Below are positions 43,651-56,339 of a DNA stretch of 64,000 nucleotides, piece by piece. The first letter of the stretch is position 1. Every line of letters starts with the position of its first letter. The notes under the pieces are model-generated. The model had not been told where the DNA came from and searched no databases. It saw only the letters and a list, made by a program, of their open reading frames with translations. Made by a program: the position numbers and the translations under genes. The stretch is from Vigna angularis (lineage: Eukaryota; Streptophyta; Magnoliopsida; Fabales; Fabaceae), in assembly GCF_016808095.1 (NCBI RefSeq), contig NC_068978.1, forward strand, positions 21,072,806 to 21,136,805. The letters are read 5' to 3'.

Positions 43651-46095
43651 CCTCTGATAATATAGTTGGTAGACGATGCTTGTCTTTGAGATTTGATAAT
43701 AATATAGCTGTTGGATGAAGCTTGTCCTTATGATTTGAATTTTTGTAGCTTTTATTGTAGGTGTCAGTCATAGATTGATGTCTTCTTATCAGAACATATT
43801 TCGGAGATTTATCAAAAATATATTAGACTATTCATTTGATACGATTTTTTATTAACAAAACATTATGCAAATGTCTTTTTGTCTTTGTCATTCATTTTTT
43901 ATTTACGTTGGATAGAATAAATGAATGCTTATAGTAGATATATACCAATCAAAGTAACAATAATACAAATGAACCAACAATCTTTAAAAATATTGTAAAG
44001 GAGAAATTAAAAATGACTTTTATAAAGAACTACTCATACCTTTTAAGCATCCTTAAAATTGTTCTGGATATTATGTGTGAATGCCTCTAAACAAGAAAAA
44101 GAAACTCCAAAATTAGTTATAAATTAATCCTTAAATAAAGTATTAAAATGGACAAGATACTTGTTACATGACTGATAAAAAGAATTACGAGAAAATAATG
44201 ATATTCTCAAAAACTGATATGCAGTCAAGGTTATTGTGTAATTTTTGTTAGGACCGAGTGCAAAGTTGCTCCAAATGTTTAAAAATGGTGCAAAAAAATA
44301 TTGTTTCTAATTTTATCCTTTTCTTGATGGCAAGTTTTGCTTTCATGCTTTGATTTTGATGTTGTTTATCTAGAGCAGATAAAATAAAATAATTTACCTA
44401 GTTTTCCCACAAAATAATTTTACAGATTTTGTCATTCGATGTTGACAGAGAGATAATATGAATGACACGGTAAAGTAATGTTAAAAGGTTTTCAAATCCC
44501 TTAATAACTCATTATAATAAATCCACTCACCATCACATCCTTACAAAATCCTCTTTTCTTACTAAATCCCAAACATTAAATCACTTTAACAAAACCAATC
44601 AAAGAAAAAAAAATTAAAAGAAATAACCCACAAGCCATTCTCGTATGAATTTCACTATAGCCCCATGATCATTATAAAAAGACGAGATAGTTCTATGATT
44701 CTCAAGTACAAGAAACTTCATTTTTCAAAGCCAAAATTTCCTAGGTACTTTTCAGTTTTAAATTATTTTGATTATTTTACCTTTAACTTTAGTTCAAAAA
44801 GGAGATTTCTCTAAAACTTCTAAAATGTTTTGGAAATTTCAGAGCTTATAGGTAAGCAAAGAATTACTTGGATGATGTCATGAGAATATGTCTATCAAAA
44901 TTCTTTAAAAGGTAGATAATAAATAATGAAAGATTATTTAAAGGTTTGAGTGTTTGGTTTATTTTGTTGTTATTGTAGTGTAATCTTCTTTGAAATATTC
45001 AAGATTGTTAAAAAAAAAATAGTAAAATGATTATCTTGCATAGTCATATTAAGTGCATATAGAGACATAGTCAACTGTGTATCTTTAGTCTATAAAATAG
45101 ATTTGAACAACTAATATAAAATACCACAATATGGATTGCTAATTTAAAAATGTACTCATTGTATAATAAATAAATTGGAAAGGAATTGGAATTTTTGTAT
45201 ATAATAAAGCATTGAAAGGTTCTGATTTTGTGGTAATGATGGAAAGATAATACTTTAAATCATATGTATAAAAAAGCTAGTCCTAGAATAGGAGATAGTG
45301 TTTCACTTTCCATAAAGATACCATAACCTAGTGACCTAAAACAATAAGCTTAGAAATTCATAGTTTTATAACTTCATTCAAAATCAAACATATTTTTATG
45401 TAAATAACTCATTTTCATACTTAATCACATGATCTAGAGAATACGAAAATCATAACCATTATGTTACTCTTGTGTTCATCTTGAAACATCCCCAATTAAA
45501 ATTAAAATAGCAGAGAATGACACGTAGCAAACATCTCACAAAAGATTATACAGGTTCCTAAAACTCTAATTAGGAGAGCAAAGGCAATAAAACACACAGT
45601 AACCCACAAATTAAATATCCACAATTCATTTGAAAATCTGGAGGCTGGGACCAAATCAAATCTTAGAAATTAAAATAGCAAAACAATACAAAATTTGAAC
45701 TTCAGACCACATTGTAAAAACCTAAACCTAATGGTTTAAATAAAAACAATCATCACCATTTTGAAGAAACAATCAATAATAAAATCAATAAAGCCTCAGT
45801 GTCTTCGTGTTTGGAAGTTAATCCTTCCAATCATTTCAAGTATCATTACAAGCCTACGACAGACATCATTGGCTGTGGCAACAATTTCCAGAAAACAACA
45901 ACGGATTTGTAGAAGAATAGTAAAATTTCATAATCTTTCACTTTTAAGGAAATCAATTAGATAACGAATAAAAAATAGTACGAGTTAAATACCAAAAGAC
46001 AAAACAAAAACCAAATCATCTGAAGAGATTGGGAACAGAACACGAACAGAGGAAAACGGCTCTTCGACGGACTGCAGTGTAGGGACTAAGGTTTG

Positions 46096-46127
<32 letters not shown>

Positions 46128-46416
46128 CGGAATCCAACGTGAACCAGGGTTTCCATCATTCCGTGGTAAAATCGTAATTAACTGTATACAGGCCCAAAGG
46201 TTGAATGATGGGCTTGGATTTGGTTCAGAGTTCAGGCCCAATAAAAAATTCAGTGGCATGTTTTTCTTAACACAAATAGCATGGATATCGGAAGCAAATT
46301 GAAACAGTCAAAAGAAAACTTCGAAACTAATCTTTTAAGGAGTTGAGATTATTAAGTTTGTTTTTATGTTATACTGATTTTCTAAACATTCTCAGAAATT
46401 AAATTTTAACAAATAT
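43651..46416. other. Intergenic DNA, nothing coding recognised
   Basis: AT-rich DNA. A TATA-like box (cattataaaaagacg, 44670-44684) with following text might belong to an old LTR. A (TA)n tract lies at about 46097-46125. Frames at 45761-45964 and 46093-46302 have no family resemblance. Confidence 0.45.
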
Positions 46417-48833
46417 TGTAACATCCCAAAATACAGTAATCACCATATAATAGAATTAATTATATTTAATAGTAAAACAATGCAGTCTTACACTAAAATT
46501 AGAGTTCATAAACCAAAAGGCATTAAGTACAAAATTTTACTACAGTACTACAGAAATAAGAGTCAGGGACGATCGGTTTTACAAAACCAAATAACCGAAC
46601 GTTCCAATATTAAAACTAAACAACTAACATCTAAAAATAAACGAACGCTCTAGGGCTCGGCCTTGACTTCCACGTCTGCCAAATTCTCCTCTTCAATAAC
46701 ATCTTTTAGCAATGCCTCGCCTTCTGCTCACATCCACACGGATGATCATTGCATTGACAGGACGGACGTACAGGGACGAGAGACAACACAAGGAAAAACG
46801 AAGGGTAAGCTTATGTAATTTAATTCATATATCAACATAAAAATTTAACATTTCAAACACACTAGAATATTTCAACATGAATAATCATCCAAAAACTATC
46901 ACTAGATGGACCGTCCGGACTATATGAATCTGTGTAGCTACAGCCGTTCCTTGCACCCGGGTGATGTAGTAACTGGAATAATCACATCAGCTGCCACCCG
47001 AGGTTAGCCCTATCCAAAGTACCCCTAAGGACTAGGACCTCCTGTCGTTCCCACACATGACCTACCCTCCTCTACGTGAGGACGAGTACTCACGGAACAT
47101 CAGGATGAACAGCTAGCATTAGCATGCCCACAGTCATACTTTACAAAATTCCATATTCATATTCATCCATACATGAGTCGTTCCTCCCTGGAACGCTCGT
47201 TCAAAAATCAACAATCATTATTTCATCTCATATACTGTTCGTTCATTATCATTCCTCACTTTAACCTCATTTTCGTCTTTCATTACAGTTACATAAAATA
47301 ACGAGCGTTCAGCCCTCTTCATAACGAGGACGAACGTGAAAAACTGGACCGAGAGATTCTCGTTTCAGAACCGAATAAAACCAACACATCAGATTTACCG
47401 AACGTCATTTTCTACTCGAATCAGTTGAATGAACTGACTCTAGGAAGATCAAATCATTACTCAAAGAATAATTTAAGTAGGAAGGCTCTAGGCCGAATCC
47501 AAAATAGATAAAGACCCTCAAGACGTTTAGATGACCATACCGAGAATAATTTAATTATAAAAGCCGACTGTCAGTCAATGTCCGAACGCGGTACACGGAT
47601 TTACTGAAATTTGGACTAACGCTATTTCCACCCTTTTGGTAATTTAATACTAGGACGAGCGTTTCGGTATAAGACCGAGCGCCACTCATAACGAACGCTT
47701 TGAGTCGAGACCCATCGCAGACTTGTACTCATAATAGAAATAGAATTAAAGGTAATACGAGATGGTGAAGATAGAATTTAGAAATGACTAAGTGTCCAAA
47801 GGTAAAATTATAAACTTCTCAACTCCTTACATAACACTCGGGCATCTACGTTCGGCCAAACGCTCAAACATAGCACTAATAAAAGAGGGCGTTCGTCCTC
47901 AACTAGGATTCTTTCCGAATGAAAGAATCCCTTACCAAATCATTCTCACTGGAAAACCGAACGGTCAAAGACCGTCCAGTAACATACGTACACAATCATA
48001 AGGGGTATTTCTTATCATAGTCAATAATATCAAATTTCAATTTTAACATAGAGTCTCACCCATCTACAATCATACTATATTCAAATAATCATATCTTATA
48101 TCATCAAATCACAGAAATCTCATACATTTCATGCATCATAACATAGCATCATAAATTTTCATATCCAATCAATTCAACGAACGTTCATGCTACACATAGT
48201 CATATAAATTAAATTAATAAGCTTCCCTTACCTGGATTTCGTGAGTGTAAACGTCCTAACGTGTATTCTTGATTCGCCCAACTACAACTTTTATCCTCAG
48301 GATCACTCAACTCTTTCAACTTAGTCTAACCACATAGAAATCAGAAACAACTTAGACTTATAACCCATGCATGCAACCAGAACTTGGTTTTGCATGTAAC
48401 CCAAGAACGAACGGTTAGGGAAAAGAAACTTACCAGTTTCAGAATCTAGAACTGTTCGGTCCAGAATGAAGCTTACGGCGTCGGGAGTACTTCTATGGTT
48501 TCTGAATGATGAACGGAGAAGAGAAAGGGTGAGTTTCAGTAGAGAGAAGGAAGAGGTTTCTAGAGAGAAGGAAGAGAAATGGAAAGTCAGAATTTTGGGA
48601 AGAAGAAGGTGCATGCAGAAGAGTGACGCGAATTTCAGAAAGTTCAGTTTTGTTTAAAAACGAACGTCCGTTCTCCTATTGACACCTGTATCCCACTAAC
48701 TGATTTTCTGATCCTCTTTTATTGACACCTGGCGTCCGCTCAGAGAGTTTTCTAAGTGTGTTTTTAATGGTCTGAACAGGATTTTTGGTGCATTAACAGG
48801 TGGGTTTTTGGGTTAAATTTCCAAGGTCTTACA
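46417..48833. mobile_element. Solo LTR, 2417 bp, with perfect 5-bp TSD
   Basis: The unit begins TGTAACATCCC (46417) and ends GGTCTTACA (48833), TG...CA ends of an LTR. It is flanked by the identical 5-bp repeat AATAT (46412-46416 and 48834-48838). The interior has higher GC than its surroundings, many cgaacg motifs, and no coding region with retroelement similarity. No second LTR or internal part is present in the window. The natural reading is recombination between the two LTRs of a Ty3/gypsy-like element, leaving one LTR. Orientation cannot be fixed from the sequence. Confidence 0.88.
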
Positions 48834-48838
48834 AATAT

Positions 48839-49849
48839 GATTTAAGGGTTTTTAGTATCAATTAGTCAGACACATTTCTCCTTGCATAGTTTTAAAATCA
48901 TTGATTTTGTATTCATATATTTATATTTATATATTTATTTGTAATAAACATGAATTTTTCTATAAATTACTATGTTATTGAAATAGTTTAAGAAATGGCT
49001 ACCAAATGAGTGTATTTCATATTTAAAGTGTTTGTTATTGCGGTCTAGCTTAATTTTTTTTTCGGCAAATATTAATTTTTATGTTAAGTTTTGTTAATGA
49101 AATTTGAATGATTAATTCTATGATATTTGCTGAGTTTACCTATATATTTATATTATATTATATTATATTATATAAAGAGATACTTTATTTTTATGTTTAA
49201 TATTATTTTTAATTATATTTGTTTTAATTTAAAGTGTTTTTGGTTTGACCGTAGATATATTTGATTTCAAATTTAATGAATAATATTATTATGATAATAG
49301 AATATAAAATTTCATTGTTTTAAGAGAAATTTCAAAAAACAAATGTTTAAATAATCTTAAACTTCGACTTTTAAACAATATAAAATTATTACATGTGATA
49401 AGAAAAATATTATTTAGCCTTTTAGTTAATTATAATAATTTAATTATTTAACAAAATATGTAACGGACAATCTCTCAATCAAAAGAAATTATTGAATTTC
49501 TCAACTTAAAAATAATTATATAACTTCTCCACTTAATACAACGTAAACTTGTTATCAAATAACTAAACAATTTTAAACATAGGATGTTAAAAACCTATTA
49601 TGAAAGGAGATACGAGCTTACTATTAGTTTTATTTTTATATAAACAGGAGTGTTGTTATGTTTTAGAGAGCTTTGATGTTTCTACACTTATTTGTTTTTC
49701 TTTATGACAATTTCATAGAACTTGAGAGAGGAAAAACAACTCCATATGCTTATAAAAACATTTTATCATTATGAATGACTAAACTATTTTGTATTGAAGT
49801 TCACTTAACATTTTCTATTTTTTTTTGTAATTTAAGTATTTATTTAAGA
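48839..49849. other. AT-rich intergenic DNA, nothing recognised
   Basis: There is no gene or clear repeat, apart from a short (TATAT)n-like tract at about 49146-49172. Confidence 0.5.
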
Positions 49850-50199
49850 GATAAATATGTTTGTGATTTCTTAATTTTTCATAAAAATTGAAATTAGTTT
49901 CTTCTTGAAACTTTAAACCAATTTAGTTCCTATTTTTATAAATGTATAGATTTAGTTTTTTTAATTAAATTTTTTTAAATTTATTTAACATTTTAAATGT
50001 ATTACTCAACTAACATTGAACCAGAAATGATTTATATTTCAATATTAACTGTGTAATACATTTAAAACGACAAATAACTTTAACAAAATTTAATTAAAAA
50101 CATTAAATCTACACATTTAATAATGAGGGATTAAATTGGTATAAAGTTTCAAAAATAAATTAATTCTAACAAATTAAAGAATCAAAAATATATTTAATC
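49850..50199. mobile_element. Foldback-type MITE, about 350 bp
   Basis: The two halves are inverted copies along almost their whole length. The left half reads gataaatatgtttgtgattt, then gaaactttaaaccaattta, then aatgtatagatttag. The reverse complement of the right half reads gattaaatatatttttgatt, gaaactttataccaattta, aatgtgtagatttaa. Both end in aaatgtatta near the centre. No coding capacity. The exact ends and TSD are uncertain. Confidence 0.75.
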
Positions 50200-50443
50200 A
50201 TTTATTAAAAATTTAAAACAATTAATTTTATAGCACTAGTTTATAAAACAAAGTTTTCATCTCACTTTTTATTTATATATAATAATAATAATTTGATTGT
50301 ATTTTTCCATTTATTATTTAGGAAACTTAAGATTGATGAAGGTAAGCTCACACACCAATTTCCCATACTAGTAGAAGACGTTTTCATATGAGAAGAAAAG
50401 AAAATGCATGCATGCATGTGCATAATAGAGTTGAAGTTATTTG

Positions 50444-52531
50444 TTACAACATTGCCAAAAATATTTGATTCCAAGTATCTGGAAGACCTGGCAAACACCA
50501 ATGAATGCAATCTGCATTTGTTGGATTTGCCTTTTCCTCCTCAGTCAATAATTTTCCTCCAGTTTCAGTATAAACAGAGGAATGAGCATCAATTCTGTAG
50601 TCTGAGATCTGTGTTATGTTGATGAATGTCACTGCCACTTTCATTCTCTTCACCACTTTTTCCATCACCCTCATCATCTCCTTGCTAGATCCACTTCCCC
50701 AATGCTTCCTTTTCCCTATTGGCTTTGTCTCATTGAAACATTTCACACCATCTTTCTTGCCCCAGTCTGCACTTCTGAAAACATCACACATTCATTTCAT
50801 AAAACTGAGTTATTGCTTCAAGCTTCAGATTTGGAGCCTAAAACTTGAAGAAATTAAGATAAAGCTTTAAAGGTAAGACCTTGTGTGTGTTGGGGACATG
50901 GTTGTGAAGAAAACTCTGGTTTTGTTTGGATCAACAGTTGAGTCAACCCAGTTGGCCCATGTCCTTAGACCTAAGTTGTAAGCAATTTGATTCTCCAATT
51001 CTTCATACCCTTCTTCTCCATTGCCAAATGAACCCCATCTGCAATCAAGACACACATCAGACAACATTTGATTAAATCAGTGTCATTATCATGAACAAAA
51101 ATGGGATGAATGTGACACAAAATGAGGGGTCTTTTTCATGGAAAATTCAGGAAGATTCAACATCAATAATACTTAAATCAAATTCATATAAAAGATTTAT
51201 GACTCTTTCAACCAAAATTTAAAAAAAATATGAATTTATGGATCTTCTTTCTCAACTTTCTCAACTTTCTCGTTTGTAGAAAATGATAATATTTTGCATA
51301 ATTTATTTTAGGTGGATGTAAGACTTTAGCTAGGTTCAAAATAAGGAGGACTTACAGTGCTTTAACCCTAATATCACTCATCCACCATATATAGGTATTG
51401 AAAACAAGGATATCCACCCCTGTCCAATTTCTGCCACGATCCATGATCGAATCTACTTTCACTATCTGCTTCTTGGGGTCCCTTATGGTAAAGAACTCAG
51501 TGTTGGATTCCACAAGCATTGGTGCCCAATAGAATTCTATGGTTGCATTGTATTCCTAAATGATAAACAAGGATAAATACTTTTTTAATTTTCAACATAG
51601 TATACAAAATTAAGACTATACTTAAATCTTGAATCACTCTACTAATACTGATATCAAAGATTTAAGAATCACTGTTATTTTGCATTTACATTATCAGAAC
51701 CAGAGTTGCATATTTTTAACCTAATCAATCTATGATATCAATACCTTGGCTTTGAAGACTGAATGAGTCCCTCGTTTCATTGACTTCTGCTTTTCGGGTA
51801 TGATCCATTCAACCATACACACAAAGGATTCCCATTGGCTTTTTTGCAGTGAATCCCCTACGAATAGCAGCCTCTTTCCTTTAAGCTTCTTCAGAGCTAA
51901 CTCTGGATTAAACCTATAAAGTTTTGTAATTTTTAATTTGGGTTATAGAAGAAACTACTTTATATAAGTTTTGAGACCTACTTGGGCAAGGTGCAATCTT
52001 CTGGCTGCCATTCCCAATATTGATAGTCAGAATCTACCCTCCCATTCTTCACACAAGAATAAGGCCTACTTATATAAGGGCAACTCTTGTCTGAATACAA
52101 AGGCTTTATTGAACTGTTAAACACCCATTTTCCATTCCTAAAATCGCACTCCTCAGGCTCATAAACAAATCCATCGTTAAACCATGCAGCATTAGGAATA
52201 GGACCCATCTCTTCTGTCTTTTTATCATCTTTTGGACAAACCACAACATCAGACATCATTAATATGCATTAGAGTCAGCACACTAAGCTGGTAAAATAAA
52301 ATTTTCATTTTCATTTTACAATTGACCAAAGTTTTGAGAAAAGAAACAGCACATAATGTTAGGAATATATGAGGACTTACTGGATTTAGGCTTGGTACTG
52401 TTTGTAGAATAAGGTTTGAGATTGGAAATTGAACTGGAAAAAAATAAGTTGAAACTCTCGGCATACAAGATGACAAGGAAAAGTAGAACACAGAGTTTGA
52501 TGACAGGAAATTTTACACTGGGGGGCTTCAT
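50444..52531 (-). CDS. TRICHOME BIREFRINGENCE-LIKE putative cell-wall O-acetyltransferase, 418 aa
   Basis: Model (minus): exons 52531-52381, 52228-51982, 51913-51745, 51555-51356, 51038-50880, 50774-50444; GT-AG introns, agreeing phases, 1257 nt. A membrane anchor lies at about residues 8-25 (VIKLCVLLFLVILY), so it is a type II Golgi protein. The TBL domain follows (CDFRNGKWVFNSS, CPYISRPYSCVKNGR, YWEWQPEDC). The PC-esterase part has the GDS motif at 152-154 (FVGDSLQKSQWES) and the DxxH motif at 397-400 (ADCIHWCLPGLPDTWN). These give the Ser and the Asp/His of the catalytic triad. TBL proteins transfer acetyl groups to xylan, mannan or pectin; text such as EFYWAPMLVES and LVFNTYIWW is closest to my memory of the TBL28-35 (ESK1) group, hence xylan is likely. 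The acceptor of exon 2 (CCAAAAG before ATGATAAA) is the least certain junction. Confidence 0.92.
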
Positions 52532-53491
52532 TATTGTTGCTGAAGTGATTCTGATGATGGGGTTGAGGGAATTGAAGCTTAAATGATGGAAGAAACAATT
52601 TTAATTGATGGAAATTGTTCATGGTCTTTTGAGTATGAGTGAAGTTGAATCATTGGCATTGGGAAAAAATAAACTTAGCTGAAGTATACTGGAGGTAAAT
52701 AAATGACTTGAAGAGTGACTCATTTTGTGCTTCTCTTCTTTTGTTCCTGTAACTGGAAGCTGTGCATTTCTTCAGTTTTTCTGTGATTTGTTTATTGTCT
52801 GTGGGAAAAGTGTGAGAATTATAATTTATTGGAATGCTTGTAAAATCTGTCTAATCTCTTGCTTCATATGATTTCTGCTAAATAAGAGTGCAGAGTAAAA
52901 CAGAAGTTATAATTTTTACATTACTTTTCTGATTTTGAGTATTGATTACTGTACTCTTTTAATTTTAGAAACTTTAAAATTATGTTTACTAAAAGTATAT
53001 TTGATACCCTTACACCATTTATATATATATATATACTGATGGCAGAGAAGAAAATATTTATATGTTTAAGATAGATGAATAATAAATACTAAATAAAAGA
53101 GTGACCTAAATTAGAATCAAATTGAGATTGAGATGGAGTGTTAAATGAATTAGTGAAAGAGTAGAAGGAAAAATAATTAAGGAGAGTGCAAAAGTGGAAT
53201 TGGTTTTCAAAATAAATAAACTGAATTACGTAAGATACTATAAAAGTAAGCAAATGTTCTTCAAGGTTTGAATATTGTAAGAGGAAAATGGAAGCAAATA
53301 GAAAATTAATTTTATTCATCGGTTCAAGCAATTCATGAACACATATGTAGTTATTAGTAATAGATTTTCCACGATTATTATTTCATAGGATTTCTCTTTC
53401 TAGTTAGTGGGACTCACTTTTATAAAGTGGTTTCGAAATTTCATTTACTTTATTTATTGATATATGCAAACAATATGATTAGTTACGTTAA
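52532..53491. other. Upstream region of the TBL gene
   Basis: The 5' leader and promoter of the minus-strand TBL gene must lie here. No clear TATA box position can be defended. The remainder is AT-rich with a short (TA)n at about 53024-53036. Confidence 0.45.
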
Positions 53492-53700
53492 GGTTTAATC
53501 ATCTCGGACAACATCCCTATTTTTGTAAAAAATTTTCAAATAGGTCTTCGTATTATAAATGCTCTCGATTAGGTCTTTTATTATGAAAAATTGAATCAAT
53601 TTAGACTTCGTCGTTAGTTCCGTACTAACATCGTTAAAGGAGGTGACACGTGTCAGTTCGTGGTTTTTTTTGAATTTTTGAATTATTTTATATTCAAAAG
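53492..53700. repeat. Single Mutator-type terminal repeat fragment
   Basis: The text ggtttaatcatctcgg followed by catccctatttttgt and caaataggtcttcg parallels the terminal repeat of the 15305-16686 element (ggtttaatgtctcgg, ccctattttcgtcc, caaataggtccc). No inverted partner is found nearby, so it is probably a broken relative. Confidence 0.45.
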
Positions 53701-53892
53701 AATAAAAATAATTCTGGATTTAAATACTCTCTCACTCAGTTTGCTCTAACGTTTAACATAAAAAACTAATTTTGCCTCCTATAAAATTTAAGACACAAAA
53801 TGATTAAGAATTTATTAAAAATGTCATCCAAATAATGTATCCAAAACTTAATGATATTCTATTATATATACATATCATTAGAATATTATTTT

Positions 53893-55342
53893 GGGTTAAA
53901 TATGTTTTTCGTCCCTTAAGTATCACACGATTTTGGTTTTAATCCCTACTCGAAACTTTGATGGTTTTTAGTCCTCATAGTTTTGAAACTCTTACTATTA
54001 GTCCTTAAAATTGGACAGCGTTAACTTTTAGCAAACGTGGCAAACGACGATGTTACGTTTTATGTTGTTTAAGTTTTAAAATGAGATTAAGTATGTTAAG
54101 TGTGCATTTGGTTCGTCATCTATTATTTGGGTTCTTCTTCGTCAACGCAGTTCGGGGAAACGAAAACTGAGGAGGTAGATCTGAAGGTTGGAGTTCGTCT
54201 TCGAGAAGGTAAGTTGATACGTTTTGTTATTCCTCATGTACATCACCTCCCCATCACCTCCATCGCTATTATTACTCACTGGCAAAACACCTGCACCCAT
54301 TGAAATTGGCTCCACGGCCTTCAGGATTTCCCAGTCTTTCGCTCCACATTCTCTTATGGTGGCAAAGCCACACTTTTTGCCGTTGCAGTAGGTCCTCCAC
54401 ACAGACTCCTGAAGCAACCTCAAACTCTTCTTCTCTGACTCTTTGTCCTTGTCGCATTCCAGCGCGATTCGGACCAGCCCAGAAGCCATTTCCCGAACCA
54501 AACCGATTATGGGTGTTGCAAGCTTGTTGAGGAAAGCGGGTTGGGAACTTGGGTCCTTCTGGAAGGCGAAGTGGACATGGTGGCGATGGTAGGATTCCAC
54601 AATCTTATTCATTATGATAGTTGCACGGTTGGTCATTGTTGCAGTAAAAAGATTATTGAAGCTTGGGTTCATATCAGAGTATTCAAACAAGTGTTTGCCA
54701 TGGGCCCTGTTGAATGGAATACCTCCTTCCAGAATTGCATCTTTCAGTTGGTACCTGGAATCACGACCACAAAACATTTTGCTTTAGTTTAAATGTTCTA
54801 TAAATGCATTCTGATTATAGAAGTACGTTTATAGAAAAGTTTATGTTCCAGTTTTAGTTAATGAGTGTAAGAAAAGAAAAATTGACCAGCTGCGAAGCGA
54901 GGCCTTGTCATGAGCCAGTGTCATGAAAGGGCCTAAAGAGCCAAGTGTTTTGCCAGTGAGTAATAATAGCGATGGAGGTGATGGGGAGGTGATGTACATG
55001 AGGGCTAACAAAACGTATTAACTTACCTTCTCGAAGACGAACTCCAACCTTCAGATCTACCTCCTCAGTTTTCTTTGCCCCGAACTGTGTTGATGAAGAA
55101 GAACCCAAATAATAGATGATGAACCAAATGCACACTTAACATACTTAATCTCATTTTAAAACTTAAACAACATAAAACGTAACATCGCCGTTTGCCACGT
55201 CTGCTAAAAGTTAACGCCGTCCAATTTTAAGGACTAATAGTAAGAGTTTCAAAACTATGATGATTAAAAACCATCAAAGTTTCGAGTAGGGACTAAAACC
55301 AAAATCGTGTGATACTTAAGGGACGAAAAACATATTTAACCC
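53893..55342. mobile_element. Pack-MULE, 1450 bp, 398-bp inverted arms, perfect 9-bp TSD
   Basis: The left arm (53893-54290, starting gggttaaatatgtttttcgt) and right arm (54945-55342) are inverted copies of equal length with only scattered mismatches. The identical 9-bp flanks TATTATTTT (53884-53892 and 55343-55351) are a perfect Mutator-type target duplication. There is no transposase. The interior and the inner part of both arms consist of host gene pieces: a COMT-type O-methyltransferase fragment with an intron and a DUF617 fragment. The inner ends of the arms themselves contain DUF617 text, so captured DNA has been converted into inverted repeat. Confidence 0.95.
54142..54942 (-). pseudogene. 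Chimeric captured gene: COMT-type fragment fused to MIZU-KUSSEI (DUF617) fragment
   Basis: On the minus strand 54942-54887 reads TLGSLGPFMTLAHDKASLRS-W. A 132-bp GT-AG intron (54886-54755) is followed by YQLKDAILEGGIPFNRAHGK, LFEYSDMNPSFNNLFTATM and TIIMNKIVESYH. This is the middle of a caffeic-acid-type O-methyltransferase, upstream of its SAM-binding motif. At about 54585 the frame passes without a break into HFAFQKDPSSQPAFLNKL, MASGLVRIALECDK, LLQESVWRTYCNGKKCGF, KDWEILKAVEPISMGAGVLP. This is the C-terminal half of a MIZ1/DUF617 protein. The frame then runs out through the left arm to a stop at 54142. Neither part keeps a complete active unit. An open frame of 211 codons (54777-54142) is long for a dead captured sequence. 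Whether it is transcribed is unknown. Confidence 0.82.
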
Positions 55343-55351
55343 TATTATTTT

Positions 55352-56339
55352 AATTACATATATCTTTAAAATATGTCATTATCTCTTATAAAATCTGGTT
55401 AATATTTTTTAACTGAAATATTATTCACTAAATTTAACCGAGAATTTTATCTATTACTTAAAATATTTAACAATATTTATATATTTTTCTAATTGTTATA
55501 ATTTCTAAGATCTCACGTCAATAAAAACATGGAATAGTTTGGAGATTTGAAAATGTATCAATATTATATTTCACATCTTAAATATAATATCATCAACACG
55601 TGCAAATTTTCGTAGAATTTTGCTCCTAATTTTATTTTTCGTATTTATAATTTTAGCTAGAGAAAAAAAATATTGAATTATAATAATTTATATATTAGAA
55701 CTTATTATAAATTTAGAAGAGCTTATCCAAACATGTGGATTGTGTATTGTAAGGTTTGTGTACTAGAGATAATAATCGATTCTAGTTTTGATTATACATG
55801 TGTATAGGTTTATATAGTTACGAAATTTTTGACTCAATCGTCGGTAGATTCAATTTTTATATCTGTATCCGGCTAAATATTTATTAAATAACTGCTTTAA
55901 AAAATTAAAGTAAAAGAAATATGCTATTACTAAGAATATAATGTCAAAAGACTATATATATTCTTTTATTTAATATCAAATAATAATAAAAAATTATAAT
56001 TATATAAAATTTAAAATAAAATATAAAATAAATTAAAAGTGTTTTAATAATTTAAAATGAAAGTATAAAGGAAGAAATTATGACATACGTATTACATATT
56101 TCTTGTACTTGTTTTAAAAAGTCAAATATTGTACATATTTATATTCATACTCGATCAACCTCGGTATAACAACCAAATATAGAAATTTATTTGTCATCAT
56201 AATTACACTCATACCATACATCACTATATATTATAAATAGATAAATTTAACAATGACAGGCAGTTTCTTTTCCTATTCGTGCAACACTTTCAAGCCTACA
56301 AATAGCAAATCGAACTAGAAATTTCGAAATGGACCTTGT
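55352..56339. other. AT-rich DNA 3' of the RLP gene
   Basis: No gene or repeat boundary is seen. The part next to 56339 is the likely 3' untranslated region of the minus-strand RLP gene. Confidence 0.5.

Noticed and set aside
52249..52622. Alternative minus-strand frames at the start of the TBL gene (78- and 80-codon frames)
   Set aside because: Only the frame starting at 52531 gives a membrane anchor and a phase that joins the TBL domain.
54300..54792. Plus-strand frames in the Pack-MULE interior
   Set aside because: Shadows of the minus-strand COMT/DUF617 text; no family resemblance of their own.
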